A stretch of DNA of 64,000 nucleotides from Lunularia cruciata. Taxonomy: Eukaryota; Streptophyta; Marchantiopsida; Lunulariales; Lunulariaceae. The notes below the pieces were generated by a model that saw only the letters and a list, made by a program, of their open reading frames with translations, searched no databases and was not told where the DNA came from. Positions 23,690-35,099 of the stretch are shown here, in pieces. Positions within the stretch are counted from its first letter, which is position 1; every line of letters begins with the position of its first letter. A program made the position numbers and the translations under genes. The stretch lies in assembly GCA_948567375.1 (NCBI GenBank), contig OX419757.1, positions 34,162,001 to 34,226,000 on the forward strand. The letters run 5' to 3'.

Positions 23690-24590
23690 TAGTTGGTCCA
23701 TCATGATCATGAGGAGCTAACACGTTTTGGAGTAAAGCATACATATAGCTTACTCGAGAGTCATTATTGGTAGCACGATATGCAAACCAATGTACAGTAG
23801 TTTGTTATTGGATGTGTGGTTTGTGACCAAGTTAGAGCATCATTTAATGCTCCTATGCCACAATTCACCCATTATCTATCATGGGATTGAGTTACTGCTG
23901 GAGTTTGGACTTTGCTGGACCTTTACCATTGATTGTGAGACATCATCAATATGTTTTGGTGATGGTGGAGTACTTCTCCAAGTGGATTGAGTTGGTAGCA
24001 CTTCGTAACAAGTCCAGTGAAGGGACGGCTTATTTGTTCCTAGATCGCGTTCTTAGTTATTTTGGTGCACCAACTAAGGTTTTGATTGATCAAGCTACAT
24101 AGTTCTTGGGGGTGTTTTAGGTCTTGTGTGAAAAGGCTTTGATTGATCATTGTACTACCTCCCAAGATCACCTTGAGGCAGTAGAGAGAGTGGTTTAGAT
24201 TGTGAAGAGAGGATTGCAAAAGTATGGTTTGTAGAGAGGCCACTAGGGAGATTGGGATCTCCATTTACCTTGGTTGGCCATGGGCTATTGGTTCAGCCAG
24301 CAAGCCTCCTTAGCATCCTTCTCTCCTTACTTTCTACTCTATGGACAAGATCTAGATTTATCTACAGCCATTTGTCAAGATGCTACTGCAATTTTGGACT
24401 TGGATGATCTAGAGGACTATGTATATCTACAACAGACAACACTGATGACACTTGATGTTTCTATAGGCCACACTATCTTGAGAGTGTATGAGATTTTGCC
24501 ATCTGGATTCCTTGTGTTGGAAGGACATGATGGAGTTATTTGGAAGGATCATGTGTGCAATTGTGCACCATGCCACCTCCCAAACATTTA
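23690..24590 (+). pseudogene. Integrase of copy B1
   Basis: A degenerate HHCC zinc-binding region lies at about 23700-23840. The core starts with YCWSLDFAGPLPL near 23890; the second aspartate lies in VLIDQAT near 24085 and a glutamate-bearing DHLEAVERVV segment near 24170. The 24274-24753 frame continues ASLASFSPYFLLYGQD through the C-terminal domain (VYLQQTT, GVIWKDHVCNCAPCHLPNI) directly into the PHD finger. Confidence 0.8.
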
Positions 24591-24636
24591 TGGTACTATG
24601 GACCCAAGCTTGGCACTTGTACGTGCAGGCTTGAGG

Positions 24637-24777
24637 TGTATGTTATGTGGCTCTTCAAGTGGAGCTGCTACTATGTTAGTGTGTGATAGCTATTCAAGAG
24701 GATGGCATATGGCATGTATGACTCCTCTCTTCATGGTGGTTCCTCAAGGATAGTGGTTATGTCCTAGATGTACTTGA
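24637..24777 (+). pseudogene. PHD finger at the C-terminus of B1 polyprotein
   Basis: The order C-x2-C, C-x2-Y (normally Cys), H-x2-C, then WLCPRC matches a C4HC3 PHD finger. The fourth cysteine is tyrosine and a TAG replaces the residue before WLCPRC. The stop codon at 24775-24777 ends the polyprotein. The intact version is in B2 at 43254-43388. Confidence 0.83.
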
Positions 24778-26116
24778 CCTACAACTAGTTCATCCTTTAT
24801 ATGGTATAGATTGCAGACAAGCAGTTAACAATGGGGCTCAATAGCACTTGGCCTCTTGATCTTTGCCTATCATAGGGTATACCATAAACTTGGAGTAGAT
24901 GGCTATTTGGAGTTAGAGGGACCTAACCACCAGCTAGGGGGTGATTGTGGCACTGTAGAGTCTATTATGACTTATGTGTGAGTTATATGTCTATAGTGTA
25001 TGATGTTGACAACAATGTATGTTGTGTAGCAATGTATATATGCACAAAAATTTTCACAACTAATTTACGTACTAGTATTCTTTCTTAGATGAAAGAGCTG
25101 TAGTTTCAATTTGAATAATTACAATTCAACCTTACCTATGATTATCTTATGAGGTTGATGAGTCCTTACTTGTGGGTAATAAAGGATCTCATTAACCACT
25201 AGATCTTACCACAAGCTTTAAAATATTAAAATTTCTAAAACTTAGACTTTAACTTAGAAAGAAATACTTGAAAAGGCTTAGCAAGGCTTCTTTAACCTCC
25301 ATTAACTTTGCATATATACTTGCAAAGTTTTTTTCAAGTAGAGATGCTAAACCATATCAAATGGGTTAGTGAGGCTTATTTATCCACCATCAACCTTACA
25401 TATAGCTTTTAGAATAGCTTACCATGGCTTGGTAAATTATTGCACTCATTTGATACAATGCTTGTAATAGTTCAACAAGACTCAATAAATTGATTGAAGT
25501 ATAAAAATTGATTTCCTTTTGTGCTACTTAGGCTTGCTAAGATAATTAGTAGGTTCTTGTGAACAACATTTGAACGTTCATTTTGTCTTCAAATTGCTGC
25601 AATAAGGTTTGTTGAACCATGTTAACCTTTCATGCAGGTTATCAAAATAGTACACCAAACCTTGTTACATAAGTCAAACCTTCTTCATAAACTTAAAAGT
25701 TGTTTTTTGAGGCTTGTTAACCATTTTCAAAATTTTTTTAGATGGTTGAAATAGTATCACTATCAACCTAGCATAACATATTAAATATTTTAGAGAGGTT
25801 AATTGAAATATACACCAACTATTACAAGTCAAAAAATGCTTATTAAAATGGTTAATAGATTTCCTATTGAACCACTTTAATGTATAAGAGAACCACTTTG
25901 CACTAACAAATCTGGTCGAGGTATGGAACAAGAGGTGTGAAAGAGCTTGGAGGTATTGATTGATTATATATACTGAGAGAGAAAGAAAGCAAAACATCAA
26001 TTATATTTTGTAAGAGACTCTTCATTACATTATCCTGGTTTTAAATCTATAACTTAGCAAATTAAATTGTATTTGTAGTTGAGTTGACAAAATTTATTAC
26101 TTATCTAATCTACTTT

Positions 26117-26335
26117 ACTACCATGGACCTATTCTATCTATAATTATTTTCTATGACTCATGGTTAGATCTCTAATAATGGTCTTTGATAATAGTCTCTA
26201 CTTAATGGGACTTAAGTGCGATAATACTACCATGGACCTACTCTATCAATAATTATTTACTAATGATTTATGGCTAGATATTTAATAACGGGCTCCAATA
26301 ATAGTCTCTACTTAATGGGACTTAGGTGCAGTAAT
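26117..26335. repeat. Tandem duplication, 108 bp unit
   Basis: Two copies start actaccatggacct at 26117 and 26225 and end with gtctctacttaatgggactta. Confidence 0.92.
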
Positions 26336-26725
26336 ATAGGATACAACTCTAGGTTCAAGAAATCTCCAAGTTATTGCTTGGGTGCAAAGGAAACTTGTCA
26401 TACCTCCATGGATACTCAATCGAATCTTCTCATAAAATTGCCATCAATTGATCCCTTGAGCCGAGCCACCTTAAATTTACGTAGATTCCTTCCTTTGAGG
26501 GTTTGCACTATTGATAGACAAGTGTAAACTTTACACGATTAGCTATTTACTTGACGAATACGAAGGATTACTTAAATACGAAGGATATGCATCTCTTGTT
26601 CATATAGGAAGTTCTAACTATTCTATTCATATCACAATCAAAAGCCAACTCAAGACTTTTTGACAATCCAATAACTTTGCATCTAGCCTTGAGAAGTTAC
26701 AAGCATATCAAACGAAAGGAAAAAA

Positions 26726-26820
26726 GGCGACCGCGTAGGAAAAATGAAGGATGGGAAGACCCCATCAAGCCGTACAAGGGAGAGACAAAAAAGGTAACAT
26801 GGGGCTAAGCCCCATGTTAC
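26726..26820. repeat. Dispersed repeat with 27-base palindrome, copy 1
   Basis: About 90 bp are shared in direct orientation with 34998-35085. It ends in a near-perfect palindrome at 26794-26820 (13-base arms, gtaacatggggct, one-base centre). It may be the end of an unrecognised transposable element. Confidence 0.8.
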
Positions 26821-27882
26821 GAAAGGTGGAATCTACTTCTCGTACCTTTGACATGTGGTTGATAACAATTTAGATTTAGAGAAGTTCAGCGTTTTATGAG
26901 ACTGCAATCAAAGATGTAACAAATACACGAGAAGGATAAGAAAACAAGAAGTGAACAAGTAAACGTAATTTTACAAGGAGAATACTAAACCATAAATTTT
27001 GAAATTTAGGTTATTTTTAGTTATTGGATAATATTTAGTCGTTCTGGTTCATGTTTGATGCTAGATTTTCAAGAAAAGTACCTCATTCTCTTCTGTATTC
27101 CATTGACTCTTCTTCTTCAAACAGTAAACTTTGTAAGAGACTTTGGAGAATATTGCCATTCGGTAATCACTTGATCTTTCCCTCTAGCTTGTATCACTAG
27201 GGAATCTTTAGTATTTTCTCATATTGTTTGTTGCAAACCTTGATGGCAAATGGATAAAATATCATATGTTTCTAGCCTCCGGCGGATCTCATTACCAAAT
27301 CTTAACAGACAGTGAAAATTTTTGGTTTGACTCTTAATTCCCCATCAGACCTAGCAAAAATCTATAAGTTTTTGGAGGACCCAGAATTGATAGCAAGGCT
27401 ATTTGTAGTTTTTGAGTTATAGATTCTATAATCAGCGGAGTTGCTGACAATAGAATATTCTTCTGCATATCGTTTAGCGAGTCTACCTCTTGTCTCCGCT
27501 GCCTACTATCTACATAGCGTCAAGGAGATGGCGGGAACCTTCTGACCGCGGTTATTGGTCCTGATACAATGGACGGTTAGCTAACTCAGGGTTATCGAGC
27601 CTTAAAACCTCGCATTGCGGAAGCACTGGGCAGATCCGACAGTATTGGAGATTTTTGTCGTCTTGTGCTGACTGGTGGAGCAGGAGGTGCGAAGGAAGCA
27701 GTCTGGGTTCATAAACTGAAGGATAAGACGACCGGAGGTGACCGGAACGAGGCAACGGGGAGAAAGGCAAGGGATGGATAAGGAGTTAGAACGACAACTT
27801 CGAGCTTTTCCACCCCAATACTAAGAGACTCACGAAACGAAGGAGGGGCGAAGAGAGTCGAGCTGCAGAAGAATCCTCAGCT

Positions 27883-28630
27883 ATGGCGTCGACTACAATT
27901 TACTGCGCGACCTCCTCAGTCGCAGCCGCACCTGCTGCATGCACCACCCGCGCGGCAGTTGGAGCGTCTTCTTCTTCCAGAGTTTCTTTCGCCAGTGGCT
28001 GTGTGTTGAGCGGGGTCAAGGTGTGTGGCCGCAGGCGGAGCGTCGCTGTGAAGGATTTGGAGAAGGGGTTCAGGCGCCTTGCTGTGAGAGCGGAAGATGG
28101 TGCGGAGGTCGAGGCTGAGGCTGTGAAGCCTGATGCTGCAGGCTCTAGTCCTGTGAAGAAGGTAACGTCGGAATTCTTCCCGACTAGATACTCTGGAATT
28201 CGTCTCTTTTAGGCACCCTGGTCTGTGGTAGGAGTTTGCAATTCATGATCGAATTGATCCTGAATTTTGCAAGTTCAGGCTCAGTAGTTCTTCTGGTATA
28301 TGAAAAGTCTCTTGTTATTCTAAGAAGGATTTAATGTATGCTGTGCAGAAATCCCGTGTGGCGGTAAAGGCTGCAAGGAGACAAAGAGTAACCCTGAGGT
28401 TTTTGTGGTTGGAAAAGAACATTGGCATTGCTCTTGACCAGGTTGTCCCCGGACATGGAACTATCCCCCTTAGCCCGTACTTTTTCTGGCCCAGGAAAGA
28501 TGCCTGGGAGGAGTTGAAGGTGAAGCTGGATAGCAAGAAGTGGATCTCCCGCAAACGAACAATTATTCTTCTTAACCAGGCAACTGATATCATCAACTTG
28601 TGGCAGGAGAAGGCTTCCAATTCGTTATAG
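27883..28630 (+). CDS. PSRP3: Plastid-specific ribosomal protein 3 (PSRP-3 / Ycf65), chloroplast 30S subunit
   Basis: Two exons, 27883-28161 and 28349-28630, with a gt-ag intron of 187 bp in phase 0, give 186 residues. The N-terminal ~70 residues are rich in Ala, Ser, Thr and Arg and poor in acids, a chloroplast transit peptide, followed by an acidic linker ([14 protein letters not shown]). Exon 2 is the Ycf65 domain: [20 protein letters not shown], then [16 protein letters not shown] and a C-terminal [17 protein letters not shown]-3 is a small-subunit protein of cyanobacterial origin found in chloroplast ribosomes and supports plastid translation. The reading frame is intact and shows no TE-like decay. 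Start chosen at the ATG preceding the transit peptide. Confidence 0.95.
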
Positions 28631-31225
28631 AAAATAGGAAATGGAAAAGTTACTCATTCTTTAAGTCGTTATAAGTTTATTGAGTTCCGAAGCATTAGGT
28701 TTACCATCGGTCACAATAGAGATCTGTTGACTGAGCTTTCGAAGACCTACAATTTTGGAATCTTCTTCTGTATATTGTGTCCAGGCACATCATTGTACAA
28801 CGCAATTCTGCACTTACGCATCTTAGTCACCGGGTCCCTTTTTCATCCCGACCTTCGGCAAATCAAAATATCGATGTCTCTTAGCTTCAAATGTTCGGAT
28901 TAAAGCTTCTGATCATTCTCCACGAATAATAATTTTACGATTCTGTAATGCACTCTCTTTACCGGTTGTAGGTTGATTTCATGCATCAGTGCCATGAGTT
29001 CTACACATGAGTGTACTACTGGGATTCCTACAACGCAATGACAGGATCAGTTACATCTCCCGTCTTATTCCTTTGATATCTCAACCTCGTGTCTCTTGCT
29101 CTTGTTCGTGTCAGCGGTTCATACGGTGTATTTTCATCCCATCTGTTCTCTGGTGTGACCTAGTAGGCAATCAAATTGCGAGTACAAGCACATCTGCAGA
29201 CGACCCTGAAAAGCTTCAATTTACCTACAGTCTCATCTAGGTTTTTTTACCTGGCAGAGAGGCTTGTAGCTTAAGCGCCAGTTGAGCATCGACTGTGGCA
29301 TATTCAACGACGAGCTTGAAACATAATACTTCATGGAATGTGTTTCACAGCAAGACTTTCGACTCGCGTTCCAACCTGAGATACCAATGCTTCTTGTGAC
29401 CTTCTTAACTCGGAAGTAGTTTCCACCCTGTTTTCGCCGTGACATTGGTTTGATGGACGAACAGTAATTTGATTGTTTCATACCCCGGGGCCTTGCGACT
29501 CTCTTTTACAGAAAAACTTAACTTAGGGAGGAGGCAATACACCTATCATCTTTTGTTTATGAGCTACGTACTCTGCTTAATTATCGGCACGCAGAGTACG
29601 CCATGCTTACTTATGGGTAAGTAGAGTACGTAGAGCTGGCAGCAAGAATGAACGCAGAAACCAGCACTCAGATATTGTGCAATCTGCTATCTGATTTTAG
29701 AATGAAGAAAAATCGCATCGATCAATTCTTTTGAATGCAATTGCAATTGATCAAGTGCTTAAAGCGCGTCATTGGACTCCCCACGAATAAATGGATAAAC
29801 AGAATTCGAAGGGAGACATATGACGAGATACTGAATATCGGGAATCCATGCAGGCTCTCCTGCCAAATACGCGAGATGTATTTACATAACAAACCTACAA
29901 GCCGTCTCTTCAGAATGCGGTAAAGCTAACTTCTATCAAATATTCATGTGCGAGTGGAAACATGACGACACTCTCGTGCAGTATCCTTCCACCGGAGTAA
30001 CCGTTAATGCTATGGATATGGATATATGAGACAGAAGCCGTTCCTCGAACGGGAGATCCCGAACTCATTAAGCGTATGTAAAATATAGATGAAATGTAAT
30101 TTATAAATAACAGGTATTATTATCAAGCATCGATCATCTATAAATAAAATGACAGCAGAATTAACTAAAAGATATATGCGAAAAAAATATAATATAATAT
30201 ATTAATGGCAATATTATCATCATCGACCACCTATAATTACACGTAGGAATTTGTCAACCAATGTGTATTGAGAAAACCAAAAGTCAACTCGTAAAAAAAA
30301 ATGCGGGAAGTAAGCGTCTGTGAAACAAATTGAATGAACCGAAACCAAATTACAAATTGAAACTAATATAAAAATGTACAATCAAATTCAAACCTAATCA
30401 CAAGGTAAGCGTACAGCAAAGCATGTAAGGAAGTATTAAACCATTTGTTAATGAAGATCGATGCGACAGACATTGATTTATTAGCAATTTACGAACAAGA
30501 TCAATAGTAAGATAATGAAAATCGACTTATTAGCAGTTGACGAGCAGTCGTAAGGTAGTTTAGAACACGGGTAGGAACCATGAAGCGGACCACATTAGGA
30601 GTTTTGGTTGAGGAAAGTTGAAATGGATCGCAGTGTGAGTGAGGAGAGTGAGGTGTAATGGCTAAGACTGATTGAACACTCATGGGTTTGGGCATAGAAA
30701 AGGAGAGTGACCATCGTTCAGAAAATGAGGAAGTAGAGCAAAGAGTCAGAGGACTAGATAGAGTGTATCGTTAATACGTGCTATGACCACATGAATCTTA
30801 TAACATTGAAACAATCTAAGGAAGTAGAAGGTGTTCATAGTAAGTCTCCTTGAAAGCACATATGACTTCATCAGAATCTCAATAGCTCTCAAACCGAATT
30901 TCTGTTCGATTGCTCATGAGTGCCAAGGCAACTAGATTGCTACCCAAGGTGCCGCTTAAAAACCGATAACCATGAGAGAAGAGCTGAGAAAAGAAGGCTA
31001 TTGAGAGCAAAATTAGGCTTGCAATGTAGTGTAAGGCTGAAGTCGCATGTCAAGCAAGTGGATGTGAAGAGTAGAAACCCAGTTGTAGGACTCGGAGTGA
31101 AAAGAATAACTGAGATTGGGAAAGCAAGAGGAGCCAAAGAAAATGTATCAGAGTGAGCAGAAGAAGAAATAAGAAAGGGAGTGGAACGTATTTGGTGAAA
31201 GCTTGAAAGCAAACCAAGATTAGTA
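28631..31225. other. Intergenic stretch without recognised gene
   Basis: Downstream of PSRP3. Short open frames on both strands show no family resemblance I recognise. The part from about 30060 to 30480 is AT-rich. Confidence 0.5.
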
Positions 31226-31229
31226 GGGC

Positions 31230-31387
31230 AAACATAACTCAAAATAGAAACATAACCATGGGATTGTAGAGCAAAGGGAAGGGAAATTAGATGAAATCGA
31301 TAGAAGGAAGCATAACTCAGAACAGAAAACATAACCATCGGATTGTAGAGCAAAGCGAATGGAAATTAGATAAAATTGATAGAGGAA
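31230..31387. repeat. Tandem duplication, about 79 bp unit
   Basis: Two adjacent copies begin cataactca at about 31230 and 31310. Each contains cataaccat followed by ggattgtagagcaaag, and they differ at scattered positions. Confidence 0.9.
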
Positions 31388-32099
31388 GTAAAAAGCGCAT
31401 ATCGAAAGCTAGGAGAGGAAAGTGAAACTGAAACCGAAAGAAGAGAGGAGAAGGGAAAGAGAGGGTTCGAAGAAGAGAGGAGAGTTTGGGATGCTCTATG
31501 AGATTATACCTCAATTCCCGTGACCAACCACCACGTGGATTAAATCCATAAATCCATGTCGTATAAACGTACAAATACAGTAGTTATTTAAAGTAACGTG
31601 AGATTAATTATTAGTGTGCTCGGATAGGAACTCCTTGCTTGGTTGAGAGAATGGATTTTCTTAGATCTTTTAAATACTAAGACTATGATAACCATGGATG
31701 TTTTATTCAAAGGGGTTTTATCTGTGCTTATAAGAATGATTACTGGTGGACTCGGAGTGGAGTCTGCGCAATTCTTTTACAAGAAGAATGCAGTTTACCA
31801 AAACAACATTGTCTATTCATTTTGTACATGTGGCATGTTCCGCTTTTTGGAATAACAAACTCTCCTGTATCTTATGCATATTCCTATTTGATAATCCTTA
31901 ATTTACATAGGGAGGAACTATTTGAAAGAACATGAGATAACCGAATGGTCTTAATTTTAGCAGAATGAGACAGCTTTTTCTTGTAATATACGGCACAAAG
32001 ATGTGAAAGTCATCTTGAGTAATTCTATAGTCTAGATAATAACAATGATTGCTATGGTGTATACGTACTATTCACGGGAAAGTTTGGGATAAATCCCAC

Positions 32100-34451
32100 C
32101 TCCTCTAGCAATCTCATCCCTATACATGAAATCCATAAAGTGACGGAGGTCAGAACCTATTACTAGCAGATCATCTACATACCTCCGAACATAGGACTTA
32201 TTGCACAACAGGTCATAATCATTACTGTTCACTAATATGTGAATAAAATCAAGTTTTTAGGTAAAGAGCTAAATATTAGCCATGAAGACCGCACAAGATG
32301 TTCCCATTGAATCCCAATATCTTGATAGAAAAAGTTGGTTCCAGAAGGCAATTTAGAGATTATCAAATAAAAGCAACATCTACCAGATTCTTTGTCAGCC
32401 GCCATGAACTTGAGATGTTTTGCCCTGGGAAGAATGTTGTTTATGCTTTTGAGTCGTCTATATTTAAAATCAAGAGTTGAGGTCTAGACTAGCAACATCG
32501 ACTCCTTTTTTAGAGTGAGTTTGTAATGAAATATGGATCTGATGAGGTTAGACTTCCTTGTTTTGAGGTTGTCAAGGTGAATCTTTGTACAGAAGTAATA
32601 AAATCAAAATTTTGAAAAAGAATTTTATCTAGGGAAACAAGAGTGTTCCTAAATACCATATCTTGAGGAGTAGTGGAAAGTGGTTTGCGTAATCTTTGCA
32701 CCTTCTTCTCAAGTAGAATGAGGACTCCCAAAGAGTCGTCCAAGATCCAACAGGTATAGAATGGTATAGGATACCATTGCAGCTTGCAGGAATACATATT
32801 TCTTGAGTTCGTTCGCAGAATGTAGCAAGGCTTTGAAGAAGGAACTTACACAACGTGACAATTCAGAAGGAGATTGGAATGTCCTGTAGCAATGAACCTG
32901 GGGACTAGAGGAGACTTGTGGAATATCCAAGCGTAATAAAAGTAAGGGAGTCTATTAGTACCCTTAGATTTGTGGAAAGCTTGAGAAGAATTGAAGGCAT
33001 TGTGAGAAATTAAGAGCTATGTTTGTGGAATCTGAATTTGCTTGTAAATTGCAGAATGAAAATGGAGCTCATTGAGTAAAGTTTGAGTATAGAATTTTGT
33101 GTAGACTAAGACTAAATTATTAGTACACTTGTCCACATAAGTTATAACAAATTGGGATTTGAAATGAGAAAGGAGGTTTCTATCGTGCTAAGAGAGGAAA
33201 ATTAGATCTACTATATTAGTCATCTCGAAAGGTCGGGAGTTTAAAAAAATGCTTTACTTTTTGTAGGAGGATGACTTTGCACTGGTCGGAAATGCCCTTG
33301 GTACATAGAATAGCTTCCTGAGAAAGCGTAAAATTTAGTACGTAAACTTGAATTTCTATGAAAGTAAAAGGAGTAGATCTTGAAGGACGAAATTTGGCAT
33401 CTCTAGAGAAGAGCATGGATAAATTAACTAAAGGCAAGATCTCAAGAGAAACTGTAGCTAAATGTCCATACACAAAGGGTTAATGAAACCTGAATGGTGA
33501 AGACAGGTACATGGAAGAGAAAAAGGAGTTAAATTCGAAGCTTTCCTCGTAATTGAAGCAAAACTATAATGTATTTGCCACCTAGCGTTTCACTATCCTT
33601 ATAAGCAACGATGGGAACTCTGAAGGGAGTACTTGGAGGTATGGCCTCCAAGACTTCCCGGTCCCGGAGAAGGGACTGTAATTTAGCATATCCATATCCT
33701 TGGAGGCAAAGCGAAAAGTAATGAGTGGAGGATGAACGTCTGAGGTAGATCTGTTGACAGAAAAGTAGGGCGAGAGAACAAAAAATTTGACTGTTAAGAA
33801 GAGCATTGAGTTCCTCTTCATTTATGAGTAAGATGGAAGTAGGAGTGTGTTTTAGAACATGAAGGATTTGAAGAAGGTAACGAACTGTGAATTGTGCAAC
33901 GGCAGATCAATGAGCTTCTCAGAGTCAAGTAAAGAAAAACAATAGAAAAATCCGTCTAAGGTACTCCCTATAAGCAAATCTCCTAGAGTGTGGAGTGCTC
34001 ACCTCATGAAGTAAAGAGTGAGGAGAATGAACTTGAAAAGAGGAGGAAGAGTGAGAGGGAGAGAATATCATGAGAACGATCAAAGTATTAGTGGTGGTAA
34101 TGAGAAACTCGTCCACGTACGATGTATACCACAGTCTGGAATCCAATAGTTAAAAACTTCAATCCTAAAAAGTTCCTCCTCGTTCGTTGGCAAAGTCTCA
34201 GAAATTATAAAACAAAAATCTAATTTAACCAAAGGAAACGATCTCAAATCATCAAAGCCAAATTTGGCCATTGTTACCCTCAAAGGAGTATACCTGAAAG
34301 CGGTAGACTGGAGAGTAGCAAGTGTTTTTATCTGTGACAATGTTGTCGAAACCTCTTGAGAGCAGAACCGATGCCATGGGTAGAATTTAACGTTTTCCAA
34401 CAAATAAATGACATAAATTACTCTAACGTCATTTATAAGGCCTAGAAACAA
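32100..34451 (-). pseudogene. Penelope-like retroelement reverse transcriptase remnant
   Basis: Minus-strand fragments appear in the order expected of Penelope-like elements. An N-terminal stretch ISETLPTNEEELF lies at about 34160-34205. NLSMLFSRDAKFRPSRS lies near 33370-33440. Then come LPYFYYAWIFHKSP (the Penelope LPYxYxxxKIHKxP signature; core at 32915-32929), SMGTSCAVFMANI at about 32270-32310 (the GxPMGTxCAxxxA motif) and RRYVDDLLVIGSD with the catalytic YVDD at 32170-32181. Stops and shifts separate the pieces, so it is dead. No GIY-YIG endonuclease was recognised past the RT; both endonuclease-bearing and endonuclease-less Penelope families exist, so decay and true absence cannot be told apart. 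Confidence 0.72.
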
Positions 34452-34997
34452 ATGGTCGACTCTATGAATAATTCTGAGATCCTTTAATCTATCCGTTGAA
34501 AAATAAACTATGAATATATGATTTTTTAATATATATCAAAAAATATGACCGGAGGGGAATGAAAAATATTTCCCAAGTTACGAGCGACAGCCTGATCGCA
34601 AGACCTCATGTTTAACATAGAGGAGAAAATGTTCAGTCTCGAAGGGAACAAGGCTATAGATGGTAAACTTGAGACTTACGGTTATATGAAGCAGAAGCTA
34701 GTGGAAAATGGTGAATTAAATTGGTATATAACAAAAGCTAGTGGGAAAGGGTGGATTAAATGGGTTATGGATGGAGGACAACGAGTTTCTATGAATAGGG
34801 AAACTGTGAACAGGGCCATCAGCGCATACTTCAACTTCGGCAACTGTAAACGTAAACTGTAACGGGAAAAATAGACAGAGAGTTGACGGGCAGCAAAAAA
34901 GGACATACAGAAAACTGACGTCCGTAAAAATTACGGGAAGTTTTAAAGTTAACGGCTAAGGTACTTGCGAGTGGTAAGTATATGGAAAAGAGAAATA

Positions 34998-35085
34998 GGC
35001 GACTGCGTAGGAAAACCGAAGGATAGGAAGACCCCATCAAGTCGTACAAGGGAGAGACAAAAAAGTAACATGGGGCTAAGCCCCA
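34998..35085. repeat. Dispersed repeat, copy 2
   Basis: Matches 26726-26820 in the same orientation (actgcgtaggaaaa, gaccccatcaagtcgtacaa, catggggctaagcccca). It lies directly beside the LINE remnant. Confidence 0.8.
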
Positions 35086-35099
35086 ATAGAGTCTATATG

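Larger units (their letters stand above)
15243..25052 (+). mobile_element. Family B Ty3/gypsy element copy B1 encoding DNMT and PHD finger
   Basis: Plus-strand order: broken 5' LTR (15243-15386 and about 16806-17010, separated by family C LTR material), gag, protease, cytosine methyltransferase, RT, RNase H, integrase and PHD finger, ending near 25052. No 3' LTR follows. The gag-to-PHD region is collinear with copy B2 on the other strand (42411-52083). It has many in-frame stops, mostly TAG, plus frameshifts, and is not functional. Confidence 0.88.
25053..27882. other. Intergenic stretch without recognised gene
   Basis: AT-rich, with degenerate repeats of a gcttagtgaggctt type at about 25270-25450. 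The only clear structures are the 108 bp tandem at 26117-26335 and the dispersed repeat at 26726-26820. No TATA box was seen close to the PSRP3 start. Confidence 0.6.

Noticed and set aside
29233-29481. 82-residue minus-strand frame downstream of PSRP3
   Set aside because: It looked briefly like a conserved exon, but no motif or splice-site pair could be supported.
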